Source: Paenibacillus sp. J5C2022
GTDB lineage: Bacteria > Bacillota > Bacilli > Paenibacillales > Paenibacillaceae
Assembly: GCF_025567625.1 (NCBI RefSeq)
Contig: NZ_JAOQJC010000017.1
Span: 1-64,000 of the forward strand
Length of the DNA stretch: 64,000 bases
Direction: 5' to 3'
Position numbers and translations under genes: made by a program. The notes below the pieces were generated by a model. It searched no databases. It was given only the letters and a program-made list of their open reading frames with translations, and was not told where the DNA came from. Below are positions 52,763-61,804 of this stretch, in pieces. Each line of letters starts with the position of its first letter. Within the stretch, counting starts at the first letter, position 1.

Positions 52763-53401
52763 ATGACGACATGGCTGCAATTATCCGGTTTGCAAGGCTA
52801 TTATGAATCTGAAGCTGTTACCTTGTCCAATCAGGGCGATGGCGTGTGGTCAGTTCTGGAATGGGACGCCGATCTCCCCCTACCCGAATCCCTCGTCATT
52901 GCCACATCACTGTCCTTCAACAACGGTTTCGATTGGACGGACTGGCGGGAAGCCGTTAATGGCGGAAGCATTCCCGATCTGGAACCTACAAAGCTATTCG
53001 ACCAGGTCATGTTCAAGTTCAGAGCTTATCTCACGGCGTCGGGGCCGGAGAATGTCCCCGTTATGACACAGTTGAGCCTGAGCGTTGAGCCTGTTGTCAT
53101 CCTGGACAACAAAGGCGATGCCGAGTGCCGACCCGAGATATGGTTAACAAAAAAAGGAACCGGTGATTTTGAGCTGCGAAATACAAGCAATGGGGATGAA
53201 TCGTTCCGCTTCACGGAAATATTGGATGGCGAGAAGCTCTATGTCCATAATGAACGGGAATATATCGAATCGGATTTGCCCGCAGTCTACCGTTACAACA
53301 ACTTTAATGACAATTACCTTCGTCTACCTGTCGGAAACAATATTTTTCGAGTAACGGGAAGTGCGTCATTCCAGTTCCGTTACAGCTTCAAATTGATATA
53401 G
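52763..53401 (+). CDS. Tail protein, Dit C-domain-like
   Basis: A 212-residue beta-rich protein, MTTWLQLSGLQGYYESEAVTL onward, with a second half ending FRVTGSASFQFRYSFKLI. Typical of the C-terminal galectin-like domain of distal tail proteins, here on a separate chain. SD is TAGGTG. 14 bases before the hub gene. Together with the previous Dit gene it may represent a split Dit. Confidence 0.6.
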   Translation: MTTWLQLSGLQGYYESEAVTLSNQGDGVWSVLEWDADLPLPESLVIATSLSFNNGFDWTDWREAVNGGSIPDLEPTKLFDQVMFKFRAYLTASGPENVPVMTQLSLSVEPVVILDNKGDAECRPEIWLTKKGTGDFELRNTSNGDESFRFTEILDGEKLYVHNEREYIESDLPAVYRYNNFNDNYLRLPVGNNIFRVTGSASFQFRYSFKLI

Positions 53402-53415
53402 AAAGGAGGATTGCT

Positions 53416-56400
53416 ATGTGTGGAGACGTTGACCTTCATGCCAAGCCTATTACACCGAAGCTATACTTGGCCAGACCCAATCGCGAAATTATTGCCAAGC
53501 TGTCGGAAGCGTATCAGATCCAGCGCCAAATCTCTCTCAGTGAGCTATACTCCCTCTCCTTCACCATTCCGTTCAAGCTGGAAGAAAATCATGAACTAGT
53601 CCGGAATCGGAACGCATCACTATTAAAGGAAAGATATCAAATAAAGGTGGAAATCGGCTCCAATACAGAATGGTACATCATTACCAAGGTTCGGGATGCC
53701 ATGAGCGACCGTGGCGATACGAAATTCGTCGAATGCGTATATTTGTCACAAGAGTTGAATGATAAGCTGATTGGCGGCTACACTGCAGAGTCCAAGAATG
53801 CGCGACAAGTATTAGAAGATGTGCTTGGGCTGACCGCTTCATGGTCGATTGGTTATATGGACCCCGACTTCGAATTGTCCTATCGTTCATGGGAGTTCTC
53901 CAACAATACGTTGCTTGATGCTGTCTACCAGATCATGACACGTTACAATGCCATCGCAGAATGGGATTCGGTCAATAGGCAATTGAACATGATCAAACCC
54001 GAACTGCATGGTGTGAACCGACTCGGAACGCTCTCACACCATCGGTACATGAAATCCATTGACAAGGAATCGAACGCTGAGATAGTCGTGACAAGACTCA
54101 GACCGGTTGGCAAAGACGGGATGGGCATTCAGAGGCACAATGTAAACGGAAGCCCTTATCTTGAAGACTTCTCATACTGGTTGTACCCATTCCAGCGTGA
54201 CGACCAAGGCCATACACTCGTTCATAGCCAGTTCATGAGCGAAGCATTATGCCATGCCCTGCTGGATTACCAAGCGCTTCAGCACGAGCATGAAGGACAA
54301 TTCAAGCAATACGTAGAGCAATTGGATCAGTTATCGACCACATTGTCCGAACAGAAAACGGATGTCGAAGCCCTTAGAAATGAGTTGGCTGCTATTACAC
54401 AGCTACAGCTTGCTCAACAATATGACGAGGTCATGTTCTTTCATCGTTCCACCTACAATGGCGGCGGAGAATCGTTCGCATTCGATATAAATGACGCCCT
54501 TTATTATGCCGTTCTGGTGAAAATGGACGACCCTTCCGGAAAGACCTTGACGATTAATGGTCTCCCCTCTCCCCTCTCTGAAGAACAGTGGGTCATGGCA
54601 GGCAAGTTAAGCACAGGAACCAATCGTATTCAAATGTCATTATCCGGAGCCGGAGCTACTTCAGTTTTTATTCAAATTGCCAACATTAGTGATGAAGAGT
54701 TCCATTCTATGAATAACAGCGAAGCTATCATTAACCGTTATAACTATGAACATAAAGAAATGGAAATTGCTTCTGGAGAACTGCTCATACAGCAAACGGA
54801 AGCACAAATTGAGGCCATCAATACGAACATAGCGGCTATCCACGAGTTGCTTTCCGTATCGAATAACTTCACGCCCGAACAGCTCCGAGAGCTGGATCAG
54901 TTCATATTCGAACAGAAATTCGAAGACGACACCCTTATTGACGAGATGGATTTGCTGGAAGAGGCCAAGAAACGATTAAAGGAGTATCAGGTCCCCCAGC
55001 TTGCACTAAAGGTAGATATCGTCAACTTCCTGGAATGCCTGGAAGAGCAGGCCGTATGGGATAAATTACATTTGGGAGATCGTGTCACGATTCATTATGA
55101 CGTCTTTCAATTAAAGGTCGAAGCTAAAATCGTTGCGATCGGCTTCGACTATGAGAGCTCTTCCATTGAGCTTACGATTGCGAGCTTCAAAGATCTGACT
55201 ACGGCATACCGACAATTAGAAAACTATATCTATCAATCCAATAAAACGTCCGGGATCGTGAACGACGGCAAGAGCAAGTGGAATCAGGCCATTGTCGATA
55301 CAAGTGAAATCAGCAAGCTGTTCGAGCGCTTCTGGGACAAGGTGACGAATCAAATTCATATGGCTGTCAATCAGACGGTCACGATTAATGACAAAGGCAT
55401 AACAATAACCGACCATCACGATCCAGACCGCTTCCTGCGATTAACCAATGGCGCGATTGGCTTGACCCGTTCCGGCGGTCTTCGCTTCGAGACGGCAATA
55501 TCAGCAGACGGAGTTATTGCGGAAATGGTGCTTGGCAAGCTTATACTGGGTCAGCGGGTGACGATTGGGGATGAAGACGGCATCTGGCTCACCGAAGGAC
55601 CTAGAACGACCATTACCGACCGTTGTGGACGGGTTGCCATGCAATTAGGTCTCTATGATGAGTCTCCGGATCTATACGGCCTCGTCATTCATCGTTACGA
55701 TCACACGACCAATTGCTCGACCGATCTCATCAATAAAATCGTAGCCAACTCGGAAGAAGGATTCAAAATTCAGCAATGGAATGGCGCTCAATTCGTCGAC
55801 AAATTCTATGCGGATAGCAATGGACTGCTTTATGCGGAAGATATGACGACAAAACGATTGAAGATTATGAGCCATACGAACGAACTACTGCTGGACAGCT
55901 TCACCAAGTTTATGGATATCGGGAAATTCGAAGCGATCATCACGGATGGCAAGCTAACCTCTATTGAAAAGCTTCAGATTATGGGAGAACGATCCAGAAT
56001 TCAGGCGGAATATGCCAAGTTGCTCCAACAAGCCAATACGTATAAAACAACAACTCGCGATACGTCCATACGTATTGACATAACCCCCTTCACAGCAGCC
56101 TATGAGCAACTGCTGGCCTATCTCGAACCGTTGCTTGCCGATATGGAAACGACATCGATAATCGATCGAAACGAATTCGTCGCGAAATTCGACCAGTATT
56201 ATGACGAGACCGTCGGGATGGTCAACGCCATTAACAATTCCATCAAATATTCATCAGTTCAGTTCGGAGCATATTTCAACAACGTAATTATTGATTATGT
56301 CAATGGCATTGTTGCTACTAGGGACGATCATGCCTTCCGCTCCACCATGTCTGCTACAAAGGGCTTTTCAATCGAGAAGAATATGGGATCAGAGCAGAAT

Positions 56401-57417
56401 CCGGATTGGAAGAATGTATTCTGGGCCGATACAGATGGCATTGTTCGGGCGAAAGGTATTGAAATCAAAGACTCCTTCGTGCTGGACTCCAAGATCGTGC
56501 TTGGCACTCATCCTAATATGATTACATTAGACCCCTATGGAGGAGGCTTCTATGCGGGTAGTCAGAATGGACAAGCGGCACCTGCTCATATCGCCATGGA
56601 CGGTACGGCTTCCTTCCGGAAGCTGCTTGTAACGGACGGCAATGATGGCGTCATGCTGGATTCTGCTCAGCGAATATTGGATCTCAACAAATGGAACGTG
56701 CTCGGCGCCGGCCGCATTGAAGGAGATTCTATCGTCGTCAACACGGTTATATCCGGCATGGGGATTATCAGTAATCTCGCTGTGAATAAACTGATCACAT
56801 TCGGCAAATCGGATACAATCGGAACAGTGTTGGATTACTTCCATGTCCAAGATAACAAGTTGTTCTTGAAAACAGGCGAGATTACTGGAAGACAGCAGAT
56901 GGAAGTAAACGAGAATCTTCTCTACTGGACGGATGCCAGCAAAACCACTGCTACTACGGAAGTTACTGCTCACCCCGTCTGGGATTTAACCATAGATGAC
57001 CGGGTGAAATTTCTGCTGGATCATAAAGGCTCCGGACCTGAAGCTTATCCTCGTACCGCATGGGGACAAGGAGACGGCGTCGTACAGGATTCAACGGTAG
57101 ATGACGACATCAGGAATAACAAATCTTCCAGAGGATTTATCGAGAAACCTCGCGGCAGCTTCGACTTTCTCTACTATTCAAGCAACTACGCGAAAGAACG
57201 CAGTATGCGTCTCCGCAACGAAGGCATTGTATTAATAGCTGAAGACAGTGATACGGTAATCAACACAAAAAATATACAGTTCAATATGTCCGCTGCTGGC
57301 AGCTTGGTCATTCAACATGCTAGCGGCACTACACTAGAAATAACATCAAACGGGAAAATTGTCCTTCAGTCTGATAGCGGCATTGAATTCAACGCCCCGT
57401 CATACGTCTTTCAATAG
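53416..57417 (+). CDS. Tail hub / tail-associated fibre protein (Tal-like)
   Basis: A 1333-residue structural protein. Residues 1-280 are hub-like (LSELYSLSFTIPFKLEENHELV, RSWEFSNNTLLDAVYQIMTRYNA), resembling the minor structural protein N-domain of siphophages. A coiled coil (about 285-345) and a carbohydrate-binding-like insertion (about 345-430, YNGGGESFAFDINDALYYAVLV) follow, then a second coiled coil (430-530). The C-terminal half is a fibre of repeated beta-strand blocks. AAAGGAGGATTGCT precedes the ATG. No peptidase motif was recognised. Confidence 0.8.
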   Translation: MCGDVDLHAKPITPKLYLARPNREIIAKLSEAYQIQRQISLSELYSLSFTIPFKLEENHELVRNRNASLLKERYQIKVEIGSNTEWYIITKVRDAMSDRGDTKFVECVYLSQELNDKLIGGYTAESKNARQVLEDVLGLTASWSIGYMDPDFELSYRSWEFSNNTLLDAVYQIMTRYNAIAEWDSVNRQLNMIKPELHGVNRLGTLSHHRYMKSIDKESNAEIVVTRLRPVGKDGMGIQRHNVNGSPYLEDFSYWLYPFQRDDQGHTLVHSQFMSEALCHALLDYQALQHEHEGQFKQYVEQLDQLSTTLSEQKTDVEALRNELAAITQLQLAQQYDEVMFFHRSTYNGGGESFAFDINDALYYAVLVKMDDPSGKTLTINGLPSPLSEEQWVMAGKLSTGTNRIQMSLSGAGATSVFIQIANISDEEFHSMNNSEAIINRYNYEHKEMEIASGELLIQQTEAQIEAINTNIAAIHELLSVSNNFTPEQLRELDQFIFEQKFEDDTLIDEMDLLEEAKKRLKEYQVPQLALKVDIVNFLECLEEQAVWDKLHLGDRVTIHYDVFQLKVEAKIVAIGFDYESSSIELTIASFKDLTTAYRQLENYIYQSNKTSGIVNDGKSKWNQAIVDTSEISKLFERFWDKVTNQIHMAVNQTVTINDKGITITDHHDPDRFLRLTNGAIGLTRSGGLRFETAISADGVIAEMVLGKLILGQRVTIGDEDGIWLTEGPRTTITDRCGRVAMQLGLYDESPDLYGLVIHRYDHTTNCSTDLINKIVANSEEGFKIQQWNGAQFVDKFYADSNGLLYAEDMTTKRLKIMSHTNELLLDSFTKFMDIGKFEAIITDGKLTSIEKLQIMGERSRIQAEYAKLLQQANTYKTTTRDTSIRIDITPFTAAYEQLLAYLEPLLADMETTSIIDRNEFVAKFDQYYDETVGMVNAINNSIKYSSVQFGAYFNNVIIDYVNGIVATRDDHAFRSTMSATKGFSIEKNMGSEQNPDWKNVFWADTDGIVRAKGIEIKDSFVLDSKIVLGTHPNMITLDPYGGGFYAGSQNGQAAPAHIAMDGTASFRKLLVTDGNDGVMLDSAQRILDLNKWNVLGAGRIEGDSIVVNTVISGMGIISNLAVNKLITFGKSDTIGTVLDYFHVQDNKLFLKTGEITGRQQMEVNENLLYWTDASKTTATTEVTAHPVWDLTIDDRVKFLLDHKGSGPEAYPRTAWGQGDGVVQDSTVDDDIRNNKSSRGFIEKPRGSFDFLYYSSNYAKERSMRLRNEGIVLIAEDSDTVINTKNIQFNMSAAGSLVIQHASGTTLEITSNGKIVLQSDSGIEFNAPSYVFQ

Positions 57418-57480
57418 ACCCACCACTCCATTCAGGCGGGTTACTTGTGTAGTTGGAACTTTGTATAGGAGGTGATAGAT

Positions 57481-57936
57481 ATGGCGGGAGTTGCAGTGGA
57501 TGGTTCATCGATCATAGAAGTCTCCCAACCTAATTATGTAACATATGATATTTACTATTATGAACCGCCGGGAGAAAATACGTCAGGAGGATGGTATTAT
57601 GGTGGATCTGGTAGCACAAATGCAAAAATATCAGGATATGTAACAACCTCTTTACCCAAATTGAAAATACAAGGCAGTACCATTGCAAAAATTGGTGATA
57701 GCACATCCGAGACTTGGGTAGCCGACCCACCTGTTCCAAGCAGCAGTGCTTATATAACGTACACAAATATCCAACCAGCAACGTCGGGAAGCGGACAAGG
57801 AACTATTACTAGAGGGAGTGATAAAGGCTCTTTATCCAGCTCCGCAATTGCCCTTATCGGCTCCGAAGTAACCACCCATTTAGGCGTAAAGACAACCATC
57901 GCCGAAGGCAACACAAAAATGGACTTTACCAGTTAG
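57481..57936 (+). CDS. Probable PAAR-like tail tip protein
   Basis: A 151-residue Gly/Ser-rich beta protein. Two PAAR-like turns are visible: KLKIQGSTIAKIGDSTSETW and SSAIALIGSEVTTHLGVKTT, with His in the second and GSGQGTITRGSDKG between. This suggests a conical tip, but the usual C/H zinc set is incomplete. RBS AGGAGGTGATAGAT, ATG 57481. AT-rich from here on. Confidence 0.5.
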   Translation: MAGVAVDGSSIIEVSQPNYVTYDIYYYEPPGENTSGGWYYGGSGSTNAKISGYVTTSLPKLKIQGSTIAKIGDSTSETWVADPPVPSSSAYITYTNIQPATSGSGQGTITRGSDKGSLSSSAIALIGSEVTTHLGVKTTIAEGNTKMDFTS

Positions 57937-57947
57937 GAGGTGATCAA

Positions 57948-59114
57948 TTGCCAGATTTGCAAACGTATCTAGATTATCAGGACAAAAATATAATCATATG
58001 GCGTAAAGGGACCGCACAAGATCCATTCAAGCCAAAGGCGGACTCCCTCCCCATCATCAACGGAATCATGACACTGCTGGAAGTTCCATCCGAAAGTCAT
58101 GGTGTACATATACCCGGATTTATAGAAGTACCCTTTGATAAATTCAAACGAAAAACCACACTTGCACAGCAAGAATTCGTCGTCGATTATTCATCAGGAA
58201 TTGTACAATTCCACACCTCTCATGAAGCAAAATCCTTCATCGTCAGCTATATGGGTAAAGGTCATATCCTCTACCCCGCCTCCCGTATTTACGCCATGGT
58301 TCAGAGAAATCCGGACATCGTTATCACTCTTCAAGACTACATTGATGAACTGAAATCCCTGACCAACGACTTGGACTTAAAACTGATTGAAATGGATGAA
58401 GCGCTATTAAACGTAGGTCATGCTACTCAACAGGCCAATACAGCAACCGACAATGCAAATCTAGCTGCAGATAATGCGAATGTGGCTGCAGAGCAAGCTC
58501 AACATGCCGCTGATTCAACCGTTGTCATTAGAAAACCCCCTGTAGATTCATATGAAGATATTTCATCCACCTACCCTTCCCCAGAAAACGGATGGCAAAC
58601 AACAATCAATACTACTGGTGATATTTATCGTTACAATGGTTTTTCTGGATTGTGGGAACTCGTCGGTAGTTATTTGGGTGGTTCAATACCATATGCCTCC
58701 GAAGATACAGATGGACTAATGCGACGAGAAGATTATCAGAAATTAGGTCACTTAACCGAGGAATTGTCAGATCGTGTAATCACTTTTCTTATCCCTTCAT
58801 ATCTAAGTGTCGGTGTGCAAGGAGTGCTTGCGAGATTCCCTTTCGATGGCATAATTGTTGAGATTAACGCAATATGCAGTACTACTGGCGTTCAAGACTT
58901 GGTTCTTGATATCGAAAAGTCCAGCGACGTTGTGAATTGGACTTCTATTCTTACGAATGATGTGAAGATCGCTGCTGGCAGTCTCTTTGACGATTCCACA
59001 CATTTCATTTCAGATTCATCGGTTGTAGCAGGTGACATTTTCAGAATAAATATTGCACAAAATGGCGATGGCGCAAAAGATTTAACGGTAGAGGTTCGAA
59101 TAAAACTAAACTAA
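57948..59114 (+). CDS. Baseplate/fibre protein with coiled coil
   Basis: A 388-residue protein. The N-terminal 130 residues are a beta module (DYQDKNIIIWRKGTAQDPFKP); residues about 150-190 form a coiled coil rich in Ala and Asn (ATQQANTATDNANLAADNAN); then YRYNGFSGLWELVGSYLGG, common at fibre shaft-to-head junctions, and a beta-rich C-terminal head. TTG start 57948 behind AGGAGGTGATCAA. Confidence 0.7.
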   Translation: MPDLQTYLDYQDKNIIIWRKGTAQDPFKPKADSLPIINGIMTLLEVPSESHGVHIPGFIEVPFDKFKRKTTLAQQEFVVDYSSGIVQFHTSHEAKSFIVSYMGKGHILYPASRIYAMVQRNPDIVITLQDYIDELKSLTNDLDLKLIEMDEALLNVGHATQQANTATDNANLAADNANVAAEQAQHAADSTVVIRKPPVDSYEDISSTYPSPENGWQTTINTTGDIYRYNGFSGLWELVGSYLGGSIPYASEDTDGLMRREDYQKLGHLTEELSDRVITFLIPSYLSVGVQGVLARFPFDGIIVEINAICSTTGVQDLVLDIEKSSDVVNWTSILTNDVKIAAGSLFDDSTHFISDSSVVAGDIFRINIAQNGDGAKDLTVEVRIKLN

Positions 59115-59133
59115 CTTTAAGGAGTTGCTTACA

Positions 59134-59835
59134 ATGGCACAACCTATTATATCTTGGTATGATGCAACAGACAGTGAAATTACTGGTGTTTATGATTTTC
59201 AAACGATTGATGCAGGAACATCCTCAGTGAATCATGAGTTTACTATTTTCAACAATAGAAATGGTTCGGAGGATGTTTCTAAAATGGAAGACGTAGAAAT
59301 CACTACTGTTGACATGAATGGTGGTGATGGAGATCAGGCCGGAAACATTGTTGAAGCTGTAAAGGACAAGTGGTTTTGGGTAAAAGTAGATACCCTCAAC
59401 GAAGTTTCTTTCACCCAAATTGGTGGTAGCACTGCAAAAAAAGCATTGGGCACGTTAGGTTCAACCAAGAATCCAAATGCAGTCTCTGCTCCTACATGGG
59501 CAGTATCAACTGCGTATCTTGTGGGCGATTATGTAAAACCGACATCAGGAACTACTTATATTTATAAATGTGTCACCGCAGGAACTTCAGGCGGTTCAGA
59601 GCCTACTTGGCCTACGATTGATGGCGATCCCGTAACAGACGGTTCTGTAGAGTGGGAAACAATACTTGTTCAAAAACAACCGCAAGCACAAGAAATTCTT
59701 GGTTTAGCTAACGATGGGACAGAAACCAATAGCGGCGGTAACTTTGCAAAGGTAAGTATGTATGCTGATATTCCACTTTCTGCAAGCGCTGGTCGTAATA
59801 ATTTCAAGATACGGGTTAGTTACAGATACGTTTAA
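59134..59835 (+). CDS. Fibre protein with a GDYV...EPTW module
   Basis: A 233-residue protein. An N-terminal Ig-like beta part is followed by the module VGDYVKPTSGTTYIYKCVTA, then SEPTWPTIDGD and VTDGSVEWE, the same as in the 52119 gene, and a C-terminal beta region ending NNFKIRVSYRYV. ATG 59134 behind AAGGAG. Followed by a terminator, so it is the last gene of the main tail operon. Confidence 0.65.
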   Translation: MAQPIISWYDATDSEITGVYDFQTIDAGTSSVNHEFTIFNNRNGSEDVSKMEDVEITTVDMNGGDGDQAGNIVEAVKDKWFWVKVDTLNEVSFTQIGGSTAKKALGTLGSTKNPNAVSAPTWAVSTAYLVGDYVKPTSGTTYIYKCVTAGTSGGSEPTWPTIDGDPVTDGSVEWETILVQKQPQAQEILGLANDGTETNSGGNFAKVSMYADIPLSASAGRNNFKIRVSYRYV

Positions 59836-59859
59836 AAGTAAAGCATACTATTTTATTTT

Positions 59860-59898
59860 AAGAGTGAAGACTATCTCGATGAGACTTCACTCTTTTTT
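59860..59898 (+). terminator. Terminator of the main tail operon
   Basis: AAGAGTGAAG (59860-59869) / CTTCACTCTT (59885-59894), perfect 10-bp stem, followed by TTTT. It separates the hub operon from the accessory fibre genes. Confidence 0.9.
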
Positions 59899-59927
59899 AT
59901 TTCCACAATACAATGGGGGCAGAGGAT

Positions 59928-60542
59928 ATGAATTTTCAATCACATAATGGCTATTCGCACGTAAAACAAGATTTTATTTGGCTTTCTGAACATATTGATG
60001 GAACGTTTTTGTGTGAATTTTCTGATGACGGTAAAATATCTAATTCTTTTTATGATATTGACACAGATAAGCTAATCCGATTCGGATTAATTGGTAGAGG
60101 GATGAAACTTTACCATGAGGTTAAGGGTGGAATGTTCAATTTAAATGGACAGCATATTATGATCTCATACATAGACGAAGAAAACAAAGAAGAATACTTT
60201 TTAACGGGTCACAACAATAGATATGATGACATCATTTCCTATAAAAATGCCTTTACAGATGGAGGAATAACCAAAAACGGTTCTGCTGTGTTTACTCACC
60301 CTAAGATAAGAAAATTCAACTTCGGCTACAAGAAAAAAATCGCAATGAACGACATCCTTTTTCATTTTCAACCGATTTTTTGTTTACCATATAATACTTC
60401 TGCCTATCTGGATATCAAATTAGTATCCAGCAAAGATATGGAAGGCAAGCTTCGTTTCTACAGAAGTGGTCATATTGTTGATGAAATCGAAGCGCCTCTT
60501 AAAGAAGGTTTTTCAGGAAATGTCCATTGGAATGTTAAGTGA
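59928..60542 (+). CDS. Fibre-cassette protein, unknown
   Basis: A 204-residue protein, MNFQSHNGYSHVKQDFIWLS onward, with FGLIGRGMKLYHEVKGGMFNLNGQ and FHFQPIFCLPYNTSAYLDIKL. No family recognised. ATG 59928 is preferred over ATG 59913, as GGGGGCAGAGGAT is upstream. Marked low GC compared with the chromosomal genes. No promoter was identified after the terminator. Confidence 0.6.
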   Translation: MNFQSHNGYSHVKQDFIWLSEHIDGTFLCEFSDDGKISNSFYDIDTDKLIRFGLIGRGMKLYHEVKGGMFNLNGQHIMISYIDEENKEEYFLTGHNNRYDDIISYKNAFTDGGITKNGSAVFTHPKIRKFNFGYKKKIAMNDILFHFQPIFCLPYNTSAYLDIKLVSSKDMEGKLRFYRSGHIVDEIEAPLKEGFSGNVHWNVK

Positions 60543-60557
60543 GTGAGGTGATTTGAG

Positions 60558-61133
60558 ATGGCTGACATAACGAATATAGGGATTCCAATAGATATATCCA
60601 AAGGTGTTTTTAATAACGTAGAATTACTCGATGGGAAAATCGTTTTATCTGTACAAGATGTATTTAATAGCAAATCTGTCTTTTATAATTCCGGATTTTG
60701 GGAGTCTGAAGCTATCGATTTGGTTGGAGCATATAAGGACTTTGATAAAATTGTTCTTAGTAAAGTACATCAGACAATTGACAGTATTGCGGTTTATTTC
60801 AGAACCTCCAATGATGGATTTAATTGGAGTTCATATGCAGAAGTTGGGACAGATGGTTCCATACCATCCCCTATTGGCAGGTATGTTCAAGTTAAAGTGT
60901 CTTTTACGGCTGGACTGACGAATGAAACTGTGACTGCTGTAGACTTCAATAGTGATGAGAAGGCTAACTTTCAACAGAATGATTTCATTGAGATGGATGG
61001 AAGTCTGAAATTAAAGAAAAACTACTCAGATAAAATGACAATCGATCAATCTTGGAACGAAGAAGGAAGTTTGCTGAGAAGGACGGTTAGGAAATCGGAT
61101 TTCAAACGGATTGATTCGTTGAAAATTACATAG
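60558..61133 (+). CDS. Fibre-cassette beta-sandwich protein
   Basis: A 191-residue protein; IAVYFRTSNDGFNWSSYAEV and GRYVQVKVSFTAG give a strand pattern like discoidin/galactose-binding sandwiches, but shorter. GAGGTGATTTGAG precedes ATG 60558. 15 bases from the previous gene. Confidence 0.55.
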   Translation: MADITNIGIPIDISKGVFNNVELLDGKIVLSVQDVFNSKSVFYNSGFWESEAIDLVGAYKDFDKIVLSKVHQTIDSIAVYFRTSNDGFNWSSYAEVGTDGSIPSPIGRYVQVKVSFTAGLTNETVTAVDFNSDEKANFQQNDFIEMDGSLKLKKNYSDKMTIDQSWNEEGSLLRRTVRKSDFKRIDSLKIT

Positions 61134-61144
61134 GGGTGATATTA

Positions 61145-61801
61145 TTGGGGGTTCCTGCCACTACAGGAAAGCTTGCTACTTCGTTGAGCGGCATGAAAGT
61201 AGGAGATTACGTCGTCTGTCATTATCAAGCATCAAGCGGTATCGTTGGAACATTTAGCAATTTAGGGAGTGCTGTCGGAACAGAGATTCCAGTGAGCAGC
61301 ACCAATGCGCCTAATGGCATATTTTACTATATTAAAGTTGATAAAGGTTTGTTGATTGCAGATAGAGTGATTCAGCATTCGATCAGTTGGGATACATTAA
61401 ATTCTGGCAAGTATATTCAAGGAAAGTCACAAACATTTGGTTCTCTTATTGGCAAGATACGCTTATTAACAGGAGGAGTCGCGTATGCAGATGAAAATGG
61501 TAATATTTCAGTAACTGATTTAGGTTTTGGTGCATGGCCTACTAACAATGAGTGGGATAAATATATTGTTAGATTTCCTTCTAATTTAATGCAAAGTGGA
61601 AGTACATTGGATGATATATTTCATTCTTCTTCTGTAATTCAAACATGGACGCAGGATACTCCTAGCGTAAGTATATTCCCATCATCCAACAGAGTTAGAA
61701 GAGGATACAGGGATGACAATAGTTACAACGGAAATGGCGCAAGTAATACAAATGTAACATCATCAGGATTCCGTCCAGCATTCGAATATAAGGAGGTGTA
61801 A
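61145..61801 (+). CDS. Fibre-cassette protein, KVGDYV-type domain
   Basis: A 218-residue protein paralogous to the next one. Shared: LSGMKVGDYVVCHYQASSGIVG, IADRVIQHSISWDTLN, IRLLTGGV, NEWDKYIV, SSNRVRRG and GFRPAFEY. Start TTG 61145 behind AGGGGTGATATTA. It ends 3 bases before the next gene. Function: probable receptor-binding or fibre domain. Confidence 0.6.
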   Translation: MGVPATTGKLATSLSGMKVGDYVVCHYQASSGIVGTFSNLGSAVGTEIPVSSTNAPNGIFYYIKVDKGLLIADRVIQHSISWDTLNSGKYIQGKSQTFGSLIGKIRLLTGGVAYADENGNISVTDLGFGAWPTNNEWDKYIVRFPSNLMQSGSTLDDIFHSSSVIQTWTQDTPSVSIFPSSNRVRRGYRDDNSYNGNGASNTNVTSSGFRPAFEYKEV

Positions 61802-61804
61802 TCA

